This document shows, in pieces, positions 41,700 to 51,230 of a stretch of DNA of 64,000 nt. Location of the stretch: positions 32,074 through 96,073 of the forward strand of contig NZ_AMGM01000009.1 of the NCBI RefSeq assembly GCF_000298295.1, in the 5' to 3' direction. This DNA is from Cecembia lonarensis LW9 (lineage in GTDB: Bacteria > Bacteroidota > Bacteroidia > Cytophagales > Cyclobacteriaceae). Each line of letters opens with the position of its first letter. Positions within the stretch are counted from its first letter, which is position 1. Position numbers and translations under genes: made by a program. Under the pieces are notes generated by a model. That model had not been told where the DNA came from and did no database searches. It saw only the letters and a list, made by a program, of their open reading frames with translations.

Positions 41700-43949
41700 T
41701 TATCTAAACCTATTTTTCAGCATGGCCAGTTTTGCCGCTAGGTCGCCCTGGGTCTCCGGTTCTTCCCTTCTTTTCTTTTCACCCGCAGGTTTGGGTTTTC
41801 CTCTTTCCGCAAATGGGTCAGATTTCATACTCAAGCCGATACGCTTTCTTGGAATATCCACCTCCATCACAGTTACTTCCACTTTTTGGTTGACCGTCAC
41901 TACATCTGCAGGGTCATTGACAAACCGGTCCGCCAGATGACTCAAGTGGACCAAGCCATCCTGATGTACTCCGATATCCACAAAAGCCCCAAATTTGGTG
42001 ATGTTGGTAATGATTCCCGGCAACTTCATGCCTACTTTCAAATCTGAAATTTCATTGACCCCCTCTTGGAAATTGAACACTTCAAAAGTTTCCCTCGGGT
42101 CTCTTCCTGGTTTGGAAAGCTCATCCATGATATCCTGCAAAGTCGGTAAACCTACGGTTTCCGAAACATAATTTTTGAGGATGATCTTAGACCTCAATTC
42201 CTCAGAGCTCATCAGGTCGGTTACATTCGCCCCAATGTCTTTGGCCATTTTTTCTACCAATTCATAGCGTTCGGGGTGTACCGCAGAGGCATCCAAGGGA
42301 TTCTTTGAATTGCGGATCCTTAAAAAGCCCGCAGCCTGTTCAAAAGCCTTATCTCCCAAGCGGGGCACCTTTTTAATCTCTGTTCTGCTTTTGAATGGGC
42401 CATTTTCATTTCTATAAGCTACAATATTTTGCGCCAAGACCGGACCCAAACCAGACACATAGGTCAAAAGTTGTTTGGAAGCGGTATTCACTTCCACCCC
42501 AACACCATTGACGCAGCTCATCACCGTGTCATCCAAAGAATTTTTAAGAGCAGACTGGTCCACATCATGCTGGTACTGTCCTACACCGATCGACTTGGCA
42601 TCTATTTTAACCAACTCAGCCAATGGATCCATCAACCTTCTTCCGATGGACACTGCACCCCTTACGGTTAAGTCATGGTCCGGAAATTCCTCTCTTGCCA
42701 CTTCTGATGCGGAGTAGATGGAGGCCCCACTTTCATTAACCATGGTCACGATCACCTGCTTGGGTAAGCCTAAGGATTTTACAAAAGCTTCCGTTTCTCT
42801 ACTGGCTGTTCCATTTCCTATAGCAATGGCTTCCACCTGATGCTTTTCCACCAAATGCTTGATTATCGCCCCTGATTCAGCGGTCTTTCTTTGCGGCTCG
42901 TTTGGATATATGGCATCATAACTGAGTAATTGACCCTGAGGCCCAAGGCATACCGTCTTGCAGCCAGTTCTGAAACCCGGGTCGATGGCCATCACGGATT
43001 TTTCACCCAAAGGCGCTGCCAATAACAATTGCCTCAAATTTTCTGCAAAGACCTTAATGGCTTCCTCATCCGCTTTCTTTTTGGTATAAAGTCTGACTTC
43101 TGTTTCCATGGATGGCTTGAGCAATCTTTTGTAGCAATCCTTGATGGCCACTCGGACTTGTTCCACGGCTGCATTTGCAGCATTTTCCAAAACCATCGAA
43201 TCCATCAAAGCCAAAGCAGAAAATTCATCAGGGCAGGAATCCAACATCAAAAACAGCTCTTTTTCACCCCTTCTCATCGCCAAAACCCTGTGGGAAGGAG
43301 CTGTTTTAATGGGCTCTGTCCAATCAAAATAGTCTTTGAATTTGATCGCTTCCTGCTCTTTGCCAGGGATAACTTTGGAGACAAACTGGCCTTCTTCAAT
43401 GAAAAGGTCACGCATTTTCTTCCTCAGTTCCACATTTTCATTGATCCATTCAGCAATGATATCTCTCGCTCCCTGAAGCGCTTCTTCCAATGTATTGACT
43501 TCCTTCTCCGCATCAATATACTTCTCTCCTTCTTCTTGCAGGTCAAAACTCCCCTGCTCAAAAATTTTGGTAGCCAATGGCTCCAGTCCTTTCTCCCTAG
43601 CTATGGTGGCTTTCGTTCTTCTTTTAGGTTTGTAAGGAAGGTACAAATCCTCTAAAACCGACATGGTTTCAGCAGCATTGATCTTTTCTTCCAACGCTGG
43701 CGTAAGTTTTCCCTGCTCTTCTATGGATTTCAAAATGGCCTCCCTCCTTTTGTCAAGTTCTCGTAATTGTTGAATTCGGTCTCTAATAGCAGCAACCTGT
43801 ACCTCATCCAAACTCCCAGTAACTTCCTTACGGTACCTGGAAATAAAAGGAACAGTTGCCCCCTCATCCAATAATTCAATGGTATCTGTAACCTGTTTAA
43901 CCTTAATATTTAACTCCTCGGCAACTTTAACAAAATGTTGGATATTCAT
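41700..43949 (-). CDS. tex: Tex family RNA-binding transcription accessory protein
   Basis: A 749-residue cytosolic protein. In order: helical N-terminal Tex domain (about 1-300), YqgF/RNase H-like domain starting at AIDPGFRTGCKTVCLG (about 325-450), helix-hairpin-helix domain (YVSGLGPVLAQNIVAYRNENG), and an S1 RNA-binding domain (LPGIITNITKFGAFVDIGVHQDGLVHLS, about 645-715). The Lys/Arg-rich tail is common. Members affect transcription and toxin expression and rescue stalled complexes; the exact role is unsettled. Confidence 0.96.
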   Translation of the reverse strand: MNIQHFVKVAEELNIKVKQVTDTIELLDEGATVPFISRYRKEVTGSLDEVQVAAIRDRIQQLRELDKRREAILKSIEEQGKLTPALEEKINAAETMSVLEDLYLPYKPKRRTKATIAREKGLEPLATKIFEQGSFDLQEEGEKYIDAEKEVNTLEEALQGARDIIAEWINENVELRKKMRDLFIEEGQFVSKVIPGKEQEAIKFKDYFDWTEPIKTAPSHRVLAMRRGEKELFLMLDSCPDEFSALALMDSMVLENAANAAVEQVRVAIKDCYKRLLKPSMETEVRLYTKKKADEEAIKVFAENLRQLLLAAPLGEKSVMAIDPGFRTGCKTVCLGPQGQLLSYDAIYPNEPQRKTAESGAIIKHLVEKHQVEAIAIGNGTASRETEAFVKSLGLPKQVIVTMVNESGASIYSASEVAREEFPDHDLTVRGAVSIGRRLMDPLAELVKIDAKSIGVGQYQHDVDQSALKNSLDDTVMSCVNGVGVEVNTASKQLLTYVSGLGPVLAQNIVAYRNENGPFKSRTEIKKVPRLGDKAFEQAAGFLRIRNSKNPLDASAVHPERYELVEKMAKDIGANVTDLMSSEELRSKIILKNYVSETVGLPTLQDIMDELSKPGRDPRETFEVFNFQEGVNEISDLKVGMKLPGIITNITKFGAFVDIGVHQDGLVHLSHLADRFVNDPADVVTVNQKVEVTVMEVDIPRKRIGLSMKSDPFAERGKPKPAGEKKRREEPETQGDLAAKLAMLKNRFR

Positions 43950-44066
43950 AGATTCCTCTGGTTTTTCAAATAATGGCGCAAAGTAAGAAGTCCAAAGAGT
44001 CTCTCAAAAAATTGGCTTTTCAAATTCTACATTAGACAAATAAAAACCTGACTACTAGGGTATTTG

Positions 44067-44105
44067 TTTTGCCTCTGCTCGATAACCATCAAGCAGAGGC
44101 AAAAT
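44067..44105 (-). terminator. Intrinsic terminator between the small membrane protein gene and tex
   Basis: TTTTGCCTCTGCT and AGCAGAGGCAAAA pair around a 12-base loop. On the minus strand it follows the stop of the 44108-44359 gene by a few bases and is flanked by A/T runs on both sides. Confidence 0.8.
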
Positions 44106-44107
44106 TG

Positions 44108-44359
44108 CTAAAAATCAAAATCTTTATAATTGGACAAAAATGCAGCCCCAAATACCATAAAAAACACAATGTAAAGCCCAATGATTATGGCAAACCACAA
44201 GAGTGTAGCTTTTGCCCAATTTTGCTTATTGGGATTGACAGCACCTCCTCCAAACCCCCAAATAAATAACATGATAAAACCGACAATTGGAATGGCAGCA
44301 ATTAAAATGGTAATCATCCAATCTTTAATACTCATTACGGGAATAGTTGAATTTTCCAT
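44108..44359 (-). CDS. Small two-helix membrane protein
   Basis: An 83-residue protein with two clear transmembrane segments (about 12-36 and 50-74) joined by a short polar loop, GGGAVNPNKQNWAKA. It has no recognised domain. Its own promoter-like box upstream and a terminator directly after the stop support a single-gene transcript. The pattern IKDWMITILIAAIPIVGFIMLFIWGFG is common in small unnamed Bacteroidetes membrane proteins. Confidence 0.75.
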   Translation of the reverse strand: MENSTIPVMSIKDWMITILIAAIPIVGFIMLFIWGFGGGAVNPNKQNWAKATLLWFAIIIGLYIVFFMVFGAAFLSNYKDFDF

Positions 44360-44386
44360 AGTGATCGTTTTAGGTTAGTGATGAAA

Positions 44387-44394
44387 CAAAAATA
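44387..44394 (-). promoter_or_regulatory. Candidate promoter of the small membrane protein gene
   Basis: Minus-strand TATTTTTG fits TAnnTTTG, 28 bases before the ATG at 44359. Confidence 0.4.
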
Positions 44395-44475
44395 TAATTT
44401 ACCGAAAAAACGTAAATAAAAAAATATTATTCGTGTGCCAAACACATAAAACAAAATGAAAGTTAGAGAATTCTC

Positions 44476-45093
44476 CTAAACACCTAATCTAATAATCATT
44501 CCAAAATTCAAGCTAAAAGGTAATATTGGCGACCAACCGCTGATGCCAACACCTGTATTAGGATTCCACCACAAACTCCCCCCTTCACTGATTACCGGTA
44601 ACAATAGATGCGCCTGGGATCTTAATCCAATGCGATCGGTGATGTAATACTTCATTCCTGCCTGAATCCCTATCGAAAATCTGGATTGTCCCTCAAAATC
44701 TTCATCAGGGAAATTCAAGGTGGCAGAACCCAATTTAAGACCTGAGAAAAAAGTAAGTTGTTCGTTTATGATAATAAGCCTGTTGAAACCGAAAGTCACA
44801 AAATGCAAGTGTGATCTTGATACGATATTTTCTAAAAGGTAAATTGAATTAGCCGTGGCATTTGTTCCTAAAAAATTATAAGACAATTCCAATTCTGTAA
44901 AGCGCTTTGGGGTATAGCCTAAAAATAGCCCCAAATTGGCATTTCCTTCTAATTTAGCCCGCCCTCCTGTTATGTCAAATCCAGAACCGAAAGTATAACC
45001 TGTATATGGTGTAAGTTCTAGTTTTTGGCCCCAACTAGGAGCCGAACCTAAAATTATTGAAAAGAAAAATATGGAAACTAAGAGTGCACGCAT
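44476..45093 (-). CDS. Outer-membrane beta-barrel protein (tandem paralogue 1)
   Basis: A 205-residue exported protein; the signal peptide ends near PSWGQ. The mature part is an 8- to 10-strand barrel pattern: LELTPYTGYTFGSGFDITG, ELELSYNFLG, a FFSGLKLGSATL strand and the end NFGMIIRLGV. It is a paralogue of the gene immediately upstream (45155-45772): both are 205 residues with the same ITPYTGYTF, GRAKLEG and GxKxGxAxLxFPxxD landmarks. Function is unknown; such proteins in this phylum are often annotated as porin-family barrels. Confidence 0.75.
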   Translation of the reverse strand: MRALLVSIFFFSIILGSAPSWGQKLELTPYTGYTFGSGFDITGGRAKLEGNANLGLFLGYTPKRFTELELSYNFLGTNATANSIYLLENIVSRSHLHFVTFGFNRLIIINEQLTFFSGLKLGSATLNFPDEDFEGQSRFSIGIQAGMKYYITDRIGLRSQAHLLLPVISEGGSLWWNPNTGVGISGWSPILPFSLNFGMIIRLGV

Positions 45094-45112
45094 GTATAAA
45101 AATAATAAAAAA

Positions 45113-45140
45113 ATCCCTGCTCATGGAAGAACAGGGATGT
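45113..45140 (-). terminator. Hairpin between the two barrel genes
   Basis: ATCCCTG and CAGGGAT pair around a 12-base loop, with A/T-rich flanks giving T-runs on the minus strand. It lies between the two paralogues and may end or reduce transcription into the second. Confidence 0.6.
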
Positions 45141-45154
45141 AAAAAATCATACAA

Positions 45155-45772
45155 TTATTTCGCTATTCTAAAGACAAGGGCTCCAGTGAAGCCAAACTGG
45201 ATGACAGATGACCACCCGTTAAGGCCCACCTGTGTACCTCCCCCCGGACTCCACCAAAGGCTGGCGCCAACATTGGATATCGGCATCATTAAATTGGCCT
45301 GAACCCGGAGGCCCACATTATCCGAGACAAAATATTTTACCCCCCCATTTAATCCCACTGCAAATCTGCTGATATCTCTATAATCCCCTTCCGGAAAAGA
45401 TAGAATAGCGGCACCTATTTTTGCTCCTGTGAAAAATGCCATCTGAGAAGAGGTCGGGAATAACCTGTTGGCTCCTATCAAGGCATAATGGGCATTGGTA
45501 CTGGTCCGCACATCATTTTGTATCGCTGTGGAACGGGCTGTACTGGTCCCATTTTGGTAGCTGTATAAAGTTTCTATCTCCAGGAAATCATTCACCTGAA
45601 ACCCAAGCATACCACCAAAGGTCTGCCCACCGCCCAATCTTGCCCTACCTGCGAAAATGGGGAAACTATGGTCAAAAGTATAGCCGGTAAATGGTGTTAT
45701 TTCAACACTTTGGGCTTTGAGTTCAAAAATCAAAAGGAATAACACTAAAGTCAGGGTAAAGAGTTTTTTCAT
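45155..45772 (-). CDS. Outer-membrane beta-barrel protein (tandem paralogue 2)
   Basis: A 205-residue exported protein starting MKKLFTLTLVLFLLIF with cleavage after LKAQ. It shares with its neighbour the EITPFTGYTF start, GRARLGGG turn, AFFTGAKIGAAILSFPEGD strand and a final barrel strand ending FRIAK, with moderate divergence, so the pair arose by an old tandem duplication. The ATG at 45772 gives the clean signal peptide; 24 upstream residues in the same frame are not signal-like. Confidence 0.75.
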   Translation of the reverse strand: MKKLFTLTLVLFLLIFELKAQSVEITPFTGYTFDHSFPIFAGRARLGGGQTFGGMLGFQVNDFLEIETLYSYQNGTSTARSTAIQNDVRTSTNAHYALIGANRLFPTSSQMAFFTGAKIGAAILSFPEGDYRDISRFAVGLNGGVKYFVSDNVGLRVQANLMMPISNVGASLWWSPGGGTQVGLNGWSSVIQFGFTGALVFRIAK

Positions 45773-46088
45773 AGAATAATGTTTTTTATGTAAGGTACTC
45801 ATTAATTTTCCCATCTTAAAGAATTGTTTTACAACAAATTTCAATTCATGAACTAATTAACCTCGAAAATTAATCAAATCGAATCAATCGAAGATGGATC
45901 ATTCCTGAGTTTAGCCCAATTTCAATGAATGTTTGCAATTTTATGATTAGAAAGCAGCGTTATTTAGCTTCTGAAACTGACATCGCTGCTCCTTTAACAT
46001 TTTCCTTGCTCCTTTCTTTAATTCTAGTACCTTTTGTCACAAGAAAAAATCCTGTCATTTTCTAAATTGCACAAAAACTGAATAAAGC

Positions 46089-46667
46089 ATGATCGATTGG
46101 AAAAAAGAACTCAAAAGCTGGGGCATTATGCTGGCAGTTTTTGCTTTTTTATATTTTACCGGACTCATCACCCCAATTATGGGTGGGGTTCAATCCTTGT
46201 TATTGGCCACAGGCATTAAAAAACCAAAAATCACGCTCGTTGATAAATCCAACACCCAATTTGACTATCAAGGTGCATTCCTAGACTTGGAAGGCAACCG
46301 GGTGATGTTGGAAGAATACCGAGGAAAAACCGTATTTATTAACCTTTGGGCAACTTGGTGTCCTCCCTGCAGGGCAGAAATGCCACATATCGAATCTTTA
46401 TATAAAAAAGTCAATGAGCAGGAAAACCTGGAGTTCCTAATGATTGCCTTAGACAAGGAATTTGAAAAGAGTAAAGATTTTATCGATAAAAAAGGATTTA
46501 CTTTCCCTGTGGTACATGCCAGTTACGGTCTCAATAATGCCTTACAAAGCCAATCCATCCCTACTACATTGGTGGTCGACCCAAATGGTGAAATCGTCTT
46601 TTATCAAGAGGGTATGAGTAATTTTGATACGGAAGAATTCAGGAATTTTTTGATCAGTCAAAAATAG
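46089..46667 (+). CDS. Membrane-anchored TlpA/ResA-like thioredoxin
   Basis: A 192-residue protein with one N-terminal transmembrane anchor (about 11-30) and a thioredoxin fold facing the periplasm. The active site is WATWCPPCRAEMPH (C91 and C94); PTTLVVDPNGEIV holds the cis-proline-type loop. TlpA/ResA relatives reduce disulfides in apocytochrome c or other envelope proteins, relevant because the PSD1 cluster encodes c-type cytochromes, but no direct link is shown. Confidence 0.92.
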   Translation: MIDWKKELKSWGIMLAVFAFLYFTGLITPIMGGVQSLLLATGIKKPKITLVDKSNTQFDYQGAFLDLEGNRVMLEEYRGKTVFINLWATWCPPCRAEMPHIESLYKKVNEQENLEFLMIALDKEFEKSKDFIDKKGFTFPVVHASYGLNNALQSQSIPTTLVVDPNGEIVFYQEGMSNFDTEEFRNFLISQK

Positions 46668-46767
46668 AGCACCTCGCTACCAAAAGTTTTAAAAAACTTT
46701 AGTTTTTATGGCTTATTTTTTAAAATGAACGTTGAGAGTAATAATAACATATCTTAATTCAATTTTT

Positions 46768-47431
46768 ATGAAAAAAACACTAGGGATTGCATTCCTGATT
46801 ACAGCCATTTCTTTTAGTTCTTTCTCACAGGAAAAACCTTCAGATCCGGTTTTTGATTATTCTGAAACAAAACATGAACTCTCACTGGATATTGCCCCGA
46901 TCATCAATGGGAATTATCCAGGCTCTTTACTTTATAGAAGACATTACAAGACAAAGAACGATAAAAACGTAGCTCTTAGATTTGGGCTTAGTCTTTCTTC
47001 AAGCGATTTTAGGACTGTGGAATCAGATTTCACTCCAATCAATTCAACAGATTTCCAGAATCATTTTTATGCATTTACTATTGGAAAAGAATGGCAAAAA
47101 AAACTTCACAACAAAGATCATGGGGTACTATGGAATTGATCTTGGCTTTGCTTATTCAGGTTCAAGTTCCAAGCCAAATGCAGACGACCCCACAATAATT
47201 ACAACTCAAATAAATGATTCTTTTAATTACGCAGGTATAGGTTTTTTGGGAATGAAGTACCATTTTTCCCGTCATTTTTCTATATCAGCAGAAACCGGAG
47301 CTTCTGCAAGGTTCAACCATACTATCTATACTGAAAAAAGAGGAACTTCTACAGCAGAAAAAAATAAATCGCAAAGTTTTGGACTCTCTTTCATCCCTTT
47401 AAGTGCCATCAGATTTGCTTTTCATTTTTAA
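46768..47431 (+). pseudogene. Frameshifted outer-membrane protein gene
   Basis: The first part (46768-47139) has a signal peptide ending in SFSQ and barrel-like strands, then stops after KDHGVLWN. The second part continues in the next frame with YYGIDLGFAYSG, AGIGFLGMKYHFSRHFSISAETGAS and a final barrel strand ending RFAFHF. The frames can be joined by removing one base either from the A8 run at about 47096-47103 (giving EWQKNFTTK) or from the GGGG run at 47121-47124 (giving DHGYYGID). The whole would be about 220 residues. It may be a real pseudogene, a phase-variable gene or a sequencing error. Confidence 0.75.
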
Positions 47432-47533
47432 GTCAAAAGAACAGGTTTTAATCCCAATTTTTTCTACCCAATAGGAAAAGTGTTACTGTATAATAGGTAA
47501 ATTAGCGCAATACCCATCGCCTGATAACCGAAA

Positions 47534-49870
47534 ATGAAGTCAACACTTTTATTATTGCTTTGTGCATCGTGCACTTTTGGTGCGCAGCAAACCCTAGCTC
47601 AAAGCTTGCTTTGGTACGAAAAGCCTGCAAGCATTTGGGAAGAAGCCCTTCCCTTAGGAAATGGCAGATTAGGAGCCATGGTCTTTGGGCAAACATCAAC
47701 TGAGCGGATCCAACTCAACGAAGATTCCCTCTGGCCGGGTGGACCTGATGACTGGGGACCGGCAGAAGGGAAACCGGAGGACCTGGAGTTCATCCGGCAG
47801 CTACTCTTGCATGGAGAAAATAAAAAAGCAGATTCTTTATTGGTAGCCAAATTTTCAAGAAAAAGCATCACACGCTCCCATCAGACTTTGGGAGACTTGT
47901 GGCTGGACCTGGGGCATGAGGAAGTAAGTAATTACAGGCGTGAACTGGACCTGGACCGGGCTTTGGTGACCATAAGCTATACGGTAGAAGGTTATGTTTT
48001 TTTACAGAAAGTATTTTCCTCAGCACCGGATCAGGCGATTGTGATTAGATTGGAGTCCAAACATCCAAAAGGAATCAATGGAAAAATCAGACTGAGCAGG
48101 CCAGAGGATGATGGATATCCCACTGTAACTGTCCAAGCTACCTCCAACCAAACTTTACAAATGGAGGGAGAAATCACACAGAGAAGGGGACAAATTGATT
48201 CCAAACCCAGCCCAATCCTCCATGGGGTCAAATTCCAAACCATCGTCTTTATAGAAAACGAAAGTGGCAAAACATTTCAAAAAGGAGATCATATTGAATT
48301 GGAAGGAGTAGAAGCACTCAACATCAAATTGGTCACCAACACCTCTTACTACCATCAGGATTTCCAAAGAAAAAATCAAGAACAACTTCAAAACATCAAA
48401 GCCAAAACTTTTGAAGAACTCGAACAAAGGCATATTACCGATTATCAATCTCTTTTCCAGAGAGTGAAATTCTCATTGGAAGAGCCAAACCCTTTAGACA
48501 TCCCTACTGATCAAAGAATTGAACGGGTCAAAGAAGGAAACTCCGATCTTTACCTGGAATCCTTACTTTTTGATTTTGGCAGGTATTTGTTGATTTCATC
48601 TTCCAGACCGGGTACACTTCCGGCCAACTTGCAGGGGCTTTGGAACAGGCATATCGAGGCGCCATGGAACGCAGATTACCACCTCAATATCAATCTTCAG
48701 ATGAATTACTGGCCGGCAGAGGTGACCAATTTATCCGAACTGCATGAGCCATTTTTTGATTACATGGACCAACTGATCCTCAGTGGTAAAAAAACCGCTC
48801 GGGAAACTTATGGCATGCGGGGATCAGCATTGGCCCATGGCTCAGACCTTTGGCACATGACCTTTCTTCAAGCCGCCCAAGCCTATTGGGGGGCTTGGCT
48901 GGGGGCAGGAGGTTGGATGATGCAGCATTTCTGGGAGCGATACCTTTTTACCCAGGACAAAAATTTCTTAAGACAAAGATTCTTGCCAGCCATGGAAGAA
49001 ATTGCTGCTTTTTATTTGGATTGGTTGGTTCCTTATCCGGAAGATGGGACGTGGGTATCTTCCCCTTCCACCTCACCGGAAAACAGTTTTATCAACGCGA
49101 AAGGAGAATCCGTCGCTTCTACCATGGGAGCAGCCATGGACCAACAAATTATCGCTGAGGTTTTTGATCATTTTATGCAGGCAAGTAAAATTTTGGGTTA
49201 CCAATCCCCTGTCCTTGATGAAGTGAAATCAAAAAGACAAAACTTAAGATCGGGTTTAAGAACTGGAAATGATGGAAGACTTTTGGAGTGGGACCAGGAA
49301 TATGAGGAGCCTGAAAAAGGCCACCGGCACATGTCCCATTTATATGCTTTTCATCCTGGAAATGCCATTACCAAAAATAAGACTCCTAATTTATTTGAGG
49401 CAGTCAAAAAAACTTTGGATTACAGATTGGCCCATGGAGGAGCAGGGACAGGTTGGTCAAGGGCATGGCTGATCAACTTTTCTGCCAGGTTACATGATGG
49501 AGAAATGGCGCATGAGCATATTCAAAAACTCATTCAACAATCCTTATATCCCAACTTATTTGATGCCCATCCCCCATTTCAAATAGATGGCAATTTCGGT
49601 TATACCGCAGGAGTTGCTGAGATGCTCTTACAAAGCCATGACGGATTTATCCACTTACTCCCTGCTCTTCCAAAGGCCTGGAAAAACGGGAAAATTACAG
49701 GATTGAAAGCTAGGGGGAATTTTACTGTAAATATGGAATGGAAAGAGGGTGAACTGAAGACCGCAAGTATATCAGCGCCCATCGGAGGCAAGGCATTTCT
49801 GAAATACAAAGGGAACCTTCTGGAAATTGATTTAGAAAAAGGGGAGACATTTGAGTTTTCCCTACAATAA
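47534..49870 (+). CDS. Glycoside hydrolase family 95 (alpha-L-fucosidase type)
   Basis: A 778-residue exported enzyme (signal peptide ending near TLAQ). The N-terminal beta domain starts LLWYEKPASIWEEALPLGNGRLGAMVFG and includes NEDSLWPGGPDD. The (alpha/alpha)6 catalytic barrel shows NLQGLWNRHIEAPWNADYHLNINLQMNYWPAE with the two catalytic Asn, SPSTSPENSF with the proposed acid Glu, and GHRHMSHLYAFHPG; QIDGNFGYTAGVAEMLLQS is near the end. GH95 enzymes cleave alpha-1,2-L-fucose or, in some members, L-galactose. First gene of a three-gene operon, unusual in lacking a SusC/D pair next to it. Confidence 0.93.
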   Translation: MKSTLLLLLCASCTFGAQQTLAQSLLWYEKPASIWEEALPLGNGRLGAMVFGQTSTERIQLNEDSLWPGGPDDWGPAEGKPEDLEFIRQLLLHGENKKADSLLVAKFSRKSITRSHQTLGDLWLDLGHEEVSNYRRELDLDRALVTISYTVEGYVFLQKVFSSAPDQAIVIRLESKHPKGINGKIRLSRPEDDGYPTVTVQATSNQTLQMEGEITQRRGQIDSKPSPILHGVKFQTIVFIENESGKTFQKGDHIELEGVEALNIKLVTNTSYYHQDFQRKNQEQLQNIKAKTFEELEQRHITDYQSLFQRVKFSLEEPNPLDIPTDQRIERVKEGNSDLYLESLLFDFGRYLLISSSRPGTLPANLQGLWNRHIEAPWNADYHLNINLQMNYWPAEVTNLSELHEPFFDYMDQLILSGKKTARETYGMRGSALAHGSDLWHMTFLQAAQAYWGAWLGAGGWMMQHFWERYLFTQDKNFLRQRFLPAMEEIAAFYLDWLVPYPEDGTWVSSPSTSPENSFINAKGESVASTMGAAMDQQIIAEVFDHFMQASKILGYQSPVLDEVKSKRQNLRSGLRTGNDGRLLEWDQEYEEPEKGHRHMSHLYAFHPGNAITKNKTPNLFEAVKKTLDYRLAHGGAGTGWSRAWLINFSARLHDGEMAHEHIQKLIQQSLYPNLFDAHPPFQIDGNFGYTAGVAEMLLQSHDGFIHLLPALPKAWKNGKITGLKARGNFTVNMEWKEGELKTASISAPIGGKAFLKYKGNLLEIDLEKGETFEFSLQ

Positions 49871-49875
49871 AAAAC

Positions 49876-51222
49876 ATGACTCAAGTAATCATCATTGGAG
49901 GTGGCTTTTCGGGAATTGCCGCTGCAAAAAAACTACATGAAACCAATATCCCCTTTTTGGTCCTAGAGGCAAGAGAAAGATTAGGTGGAAGGGTTTACAC
50001 CAAACAAATTTCCGAGGATTTGTACTTAGACCTGGGCGGTCAGTGGATTGGACCAAGCCAAGACCGGATGTATGCCCTCTGTGAAGAACTTGGACTTGAT
50101 TATTTTGAAACTTACGACCAAGGCTATAATATCCTTGATTTCAAGGAACAGGTAAAAAAGTTCAAAGGTTTGATTCCCAGTTTAGATATTTTCTCCTTGA
50201 TCAACCTTGACTTTGTACTCAAAAAACTGGAGCGAATGGCCAAAACCATCCCGCAAGACAGCCCATGGCTGCACCCTAAAGCGGTGGAATTTGACCGGGT
50301 ATCCCTTGCTGCCTTTGTAACCTCACAATGCAAGACAAAATCCTGTCAAAAAGTAGTAAGCCTTGCCCTTGAAACTGTATTTGCTGCAGAACTGAATGAA
50401 GTCTCGCTGTTACATGCCCTTTTTTATTTCAAATCAGGCAGAGACCTCAATACCCTGATCAACATCAATAATGGAGCCCAGCTTCACCGGATCGTTGGGG
50501 GCATGCAAACATTGGTCGAAAAAATGGCTCAACCATTTTTGCAGCAAATCAAATTCAATCATCCTGTAAGTAGCATTAGGAAAGAAGATGGTGTTTTTAC
50601 TGTTCAGTGTGAAGGTTTTTCCTATAAAGCAAAAAAAATCATCATGGCTGTACCTCCAGTTTTGGCAGGTAAAATCAATTTTTACCCACTGCTTTCTGCC
50701 GCCAAAAGACAGGTGCTGGACAGAATAGCCATGGGGCAAGTGGGCAAATGCTTTATGGTATACCAAAAGCCCTTCTGGAGAGAAGCAGGGTTCAGCGGCC
50801 AGGCTTTTGCAGACGAATATTCTCCTTTCCAATCCATGTTTGATGCCTCCCCTAAGGAAGCATACTTCGGTATCATCCTGGCCTTTACCATTGGCAATCG
50901 GGCAAAGACTTTCTTCGAAAAAGACAAAGAAAAGCGTCAAGCCATCATGCTGGAAAAATTAACAAAATACTTCGGAAGCTCGGCTGAAACTCCCTTATTC
51001 TACGAAGACTTCAGCATGAGCGATGAGGCCTGGAGTCGCGGCTGCTATGCCGGAATTTATCCCACAGGCGCCTGGACAGGATTTCAGGATGCCTATGCCA
51101 AAACAGAAAATGACATTTATTGGGCGGGCACAGAGGCCTCTAAAGTTTGGTTTGGTTACATTGAAGGGGCTGTAAGGGCAGGAGAAACAGCCGCTGACAA
51201 TGTCTTATTGGATCTGAAATAA
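49876..51222 (+). CDS. Flavin-dependent monoamine oxidase family protein
   Basis: A 448-residue FAD enzyme. The dinucleotide-binding motif IIIGGGFSGIAAAKKL is at the N-terminus, then LEARERLGGRVYT and LGGQWIGPSQDRMYAL, the amine-oxidase signature; the C-terminal FAD-contact IYWAGTEASKVWFGYIEGAVRAGE ends it. The Cys in WSRGCYAGIYPTG occupies the place of the covalent-FAD Cys in animal MAO, but linkage is not shown. There is no signal peptide, so it is probably cytosolic. It starts 5 bases after the GH95 stop. The substrate is unknown. Confidence 0.9.
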   Translation: MTQVIIIGGGFSGIAAAKKLHETNIPFLVLEARERLGGRVYTKQISEDLYLDLGGQWIGPSQDRMYALCEELGLDYFETYDQGYNILDFKEQVKKFKGLIPSLDIFSLINLDFVLKKLERMAKTIPQDSPWLHPKAVEFDRVSLAAFVTSQCKTKSCQKVVSLALETVFAAELNEVSLLHALFYFKSGRDLNTLININNGAQLHRIVGGMQTLVEKMAQPFLQQIKFNHPVSSIRKEDGVFTVQCEGFSYKAKKIIMAVPPVLAGKINFYPLLSAAKRQVLDRIAMGQVGKCFMVYQKPFWREAGFSGQAFADEYSPFQSMFDASPKEAYFGIILAFTIGNRAKTFFEKDKEKRQAIMLEKLTKYFGSSAETPLFYEDFSMSDEAWSRGCYAGIYPTGAWTGFQDAYAKTENDIYWAGTEASKVWFGYIEGAVRAGETAADNVLLDLK

Positions 51223-51230
51223 TCACTGCT

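Noticed and set aside
43029..43655. A 208-codon frame antisense to tex
   Set aside because: It is opposite a conserved housekeeping gene and encodes a Phe-rich, unstructured-looking product; judged a by-chance frame.
50434..50940. A 168-codon frame antisense to the amine oxidase gene, and similar ones opposite valS (56342-56845) and the membrane cytochrome gene (34224-34700)
   Set aside because: All are fully contained opposite well-supported genes with no motif or start-site support.
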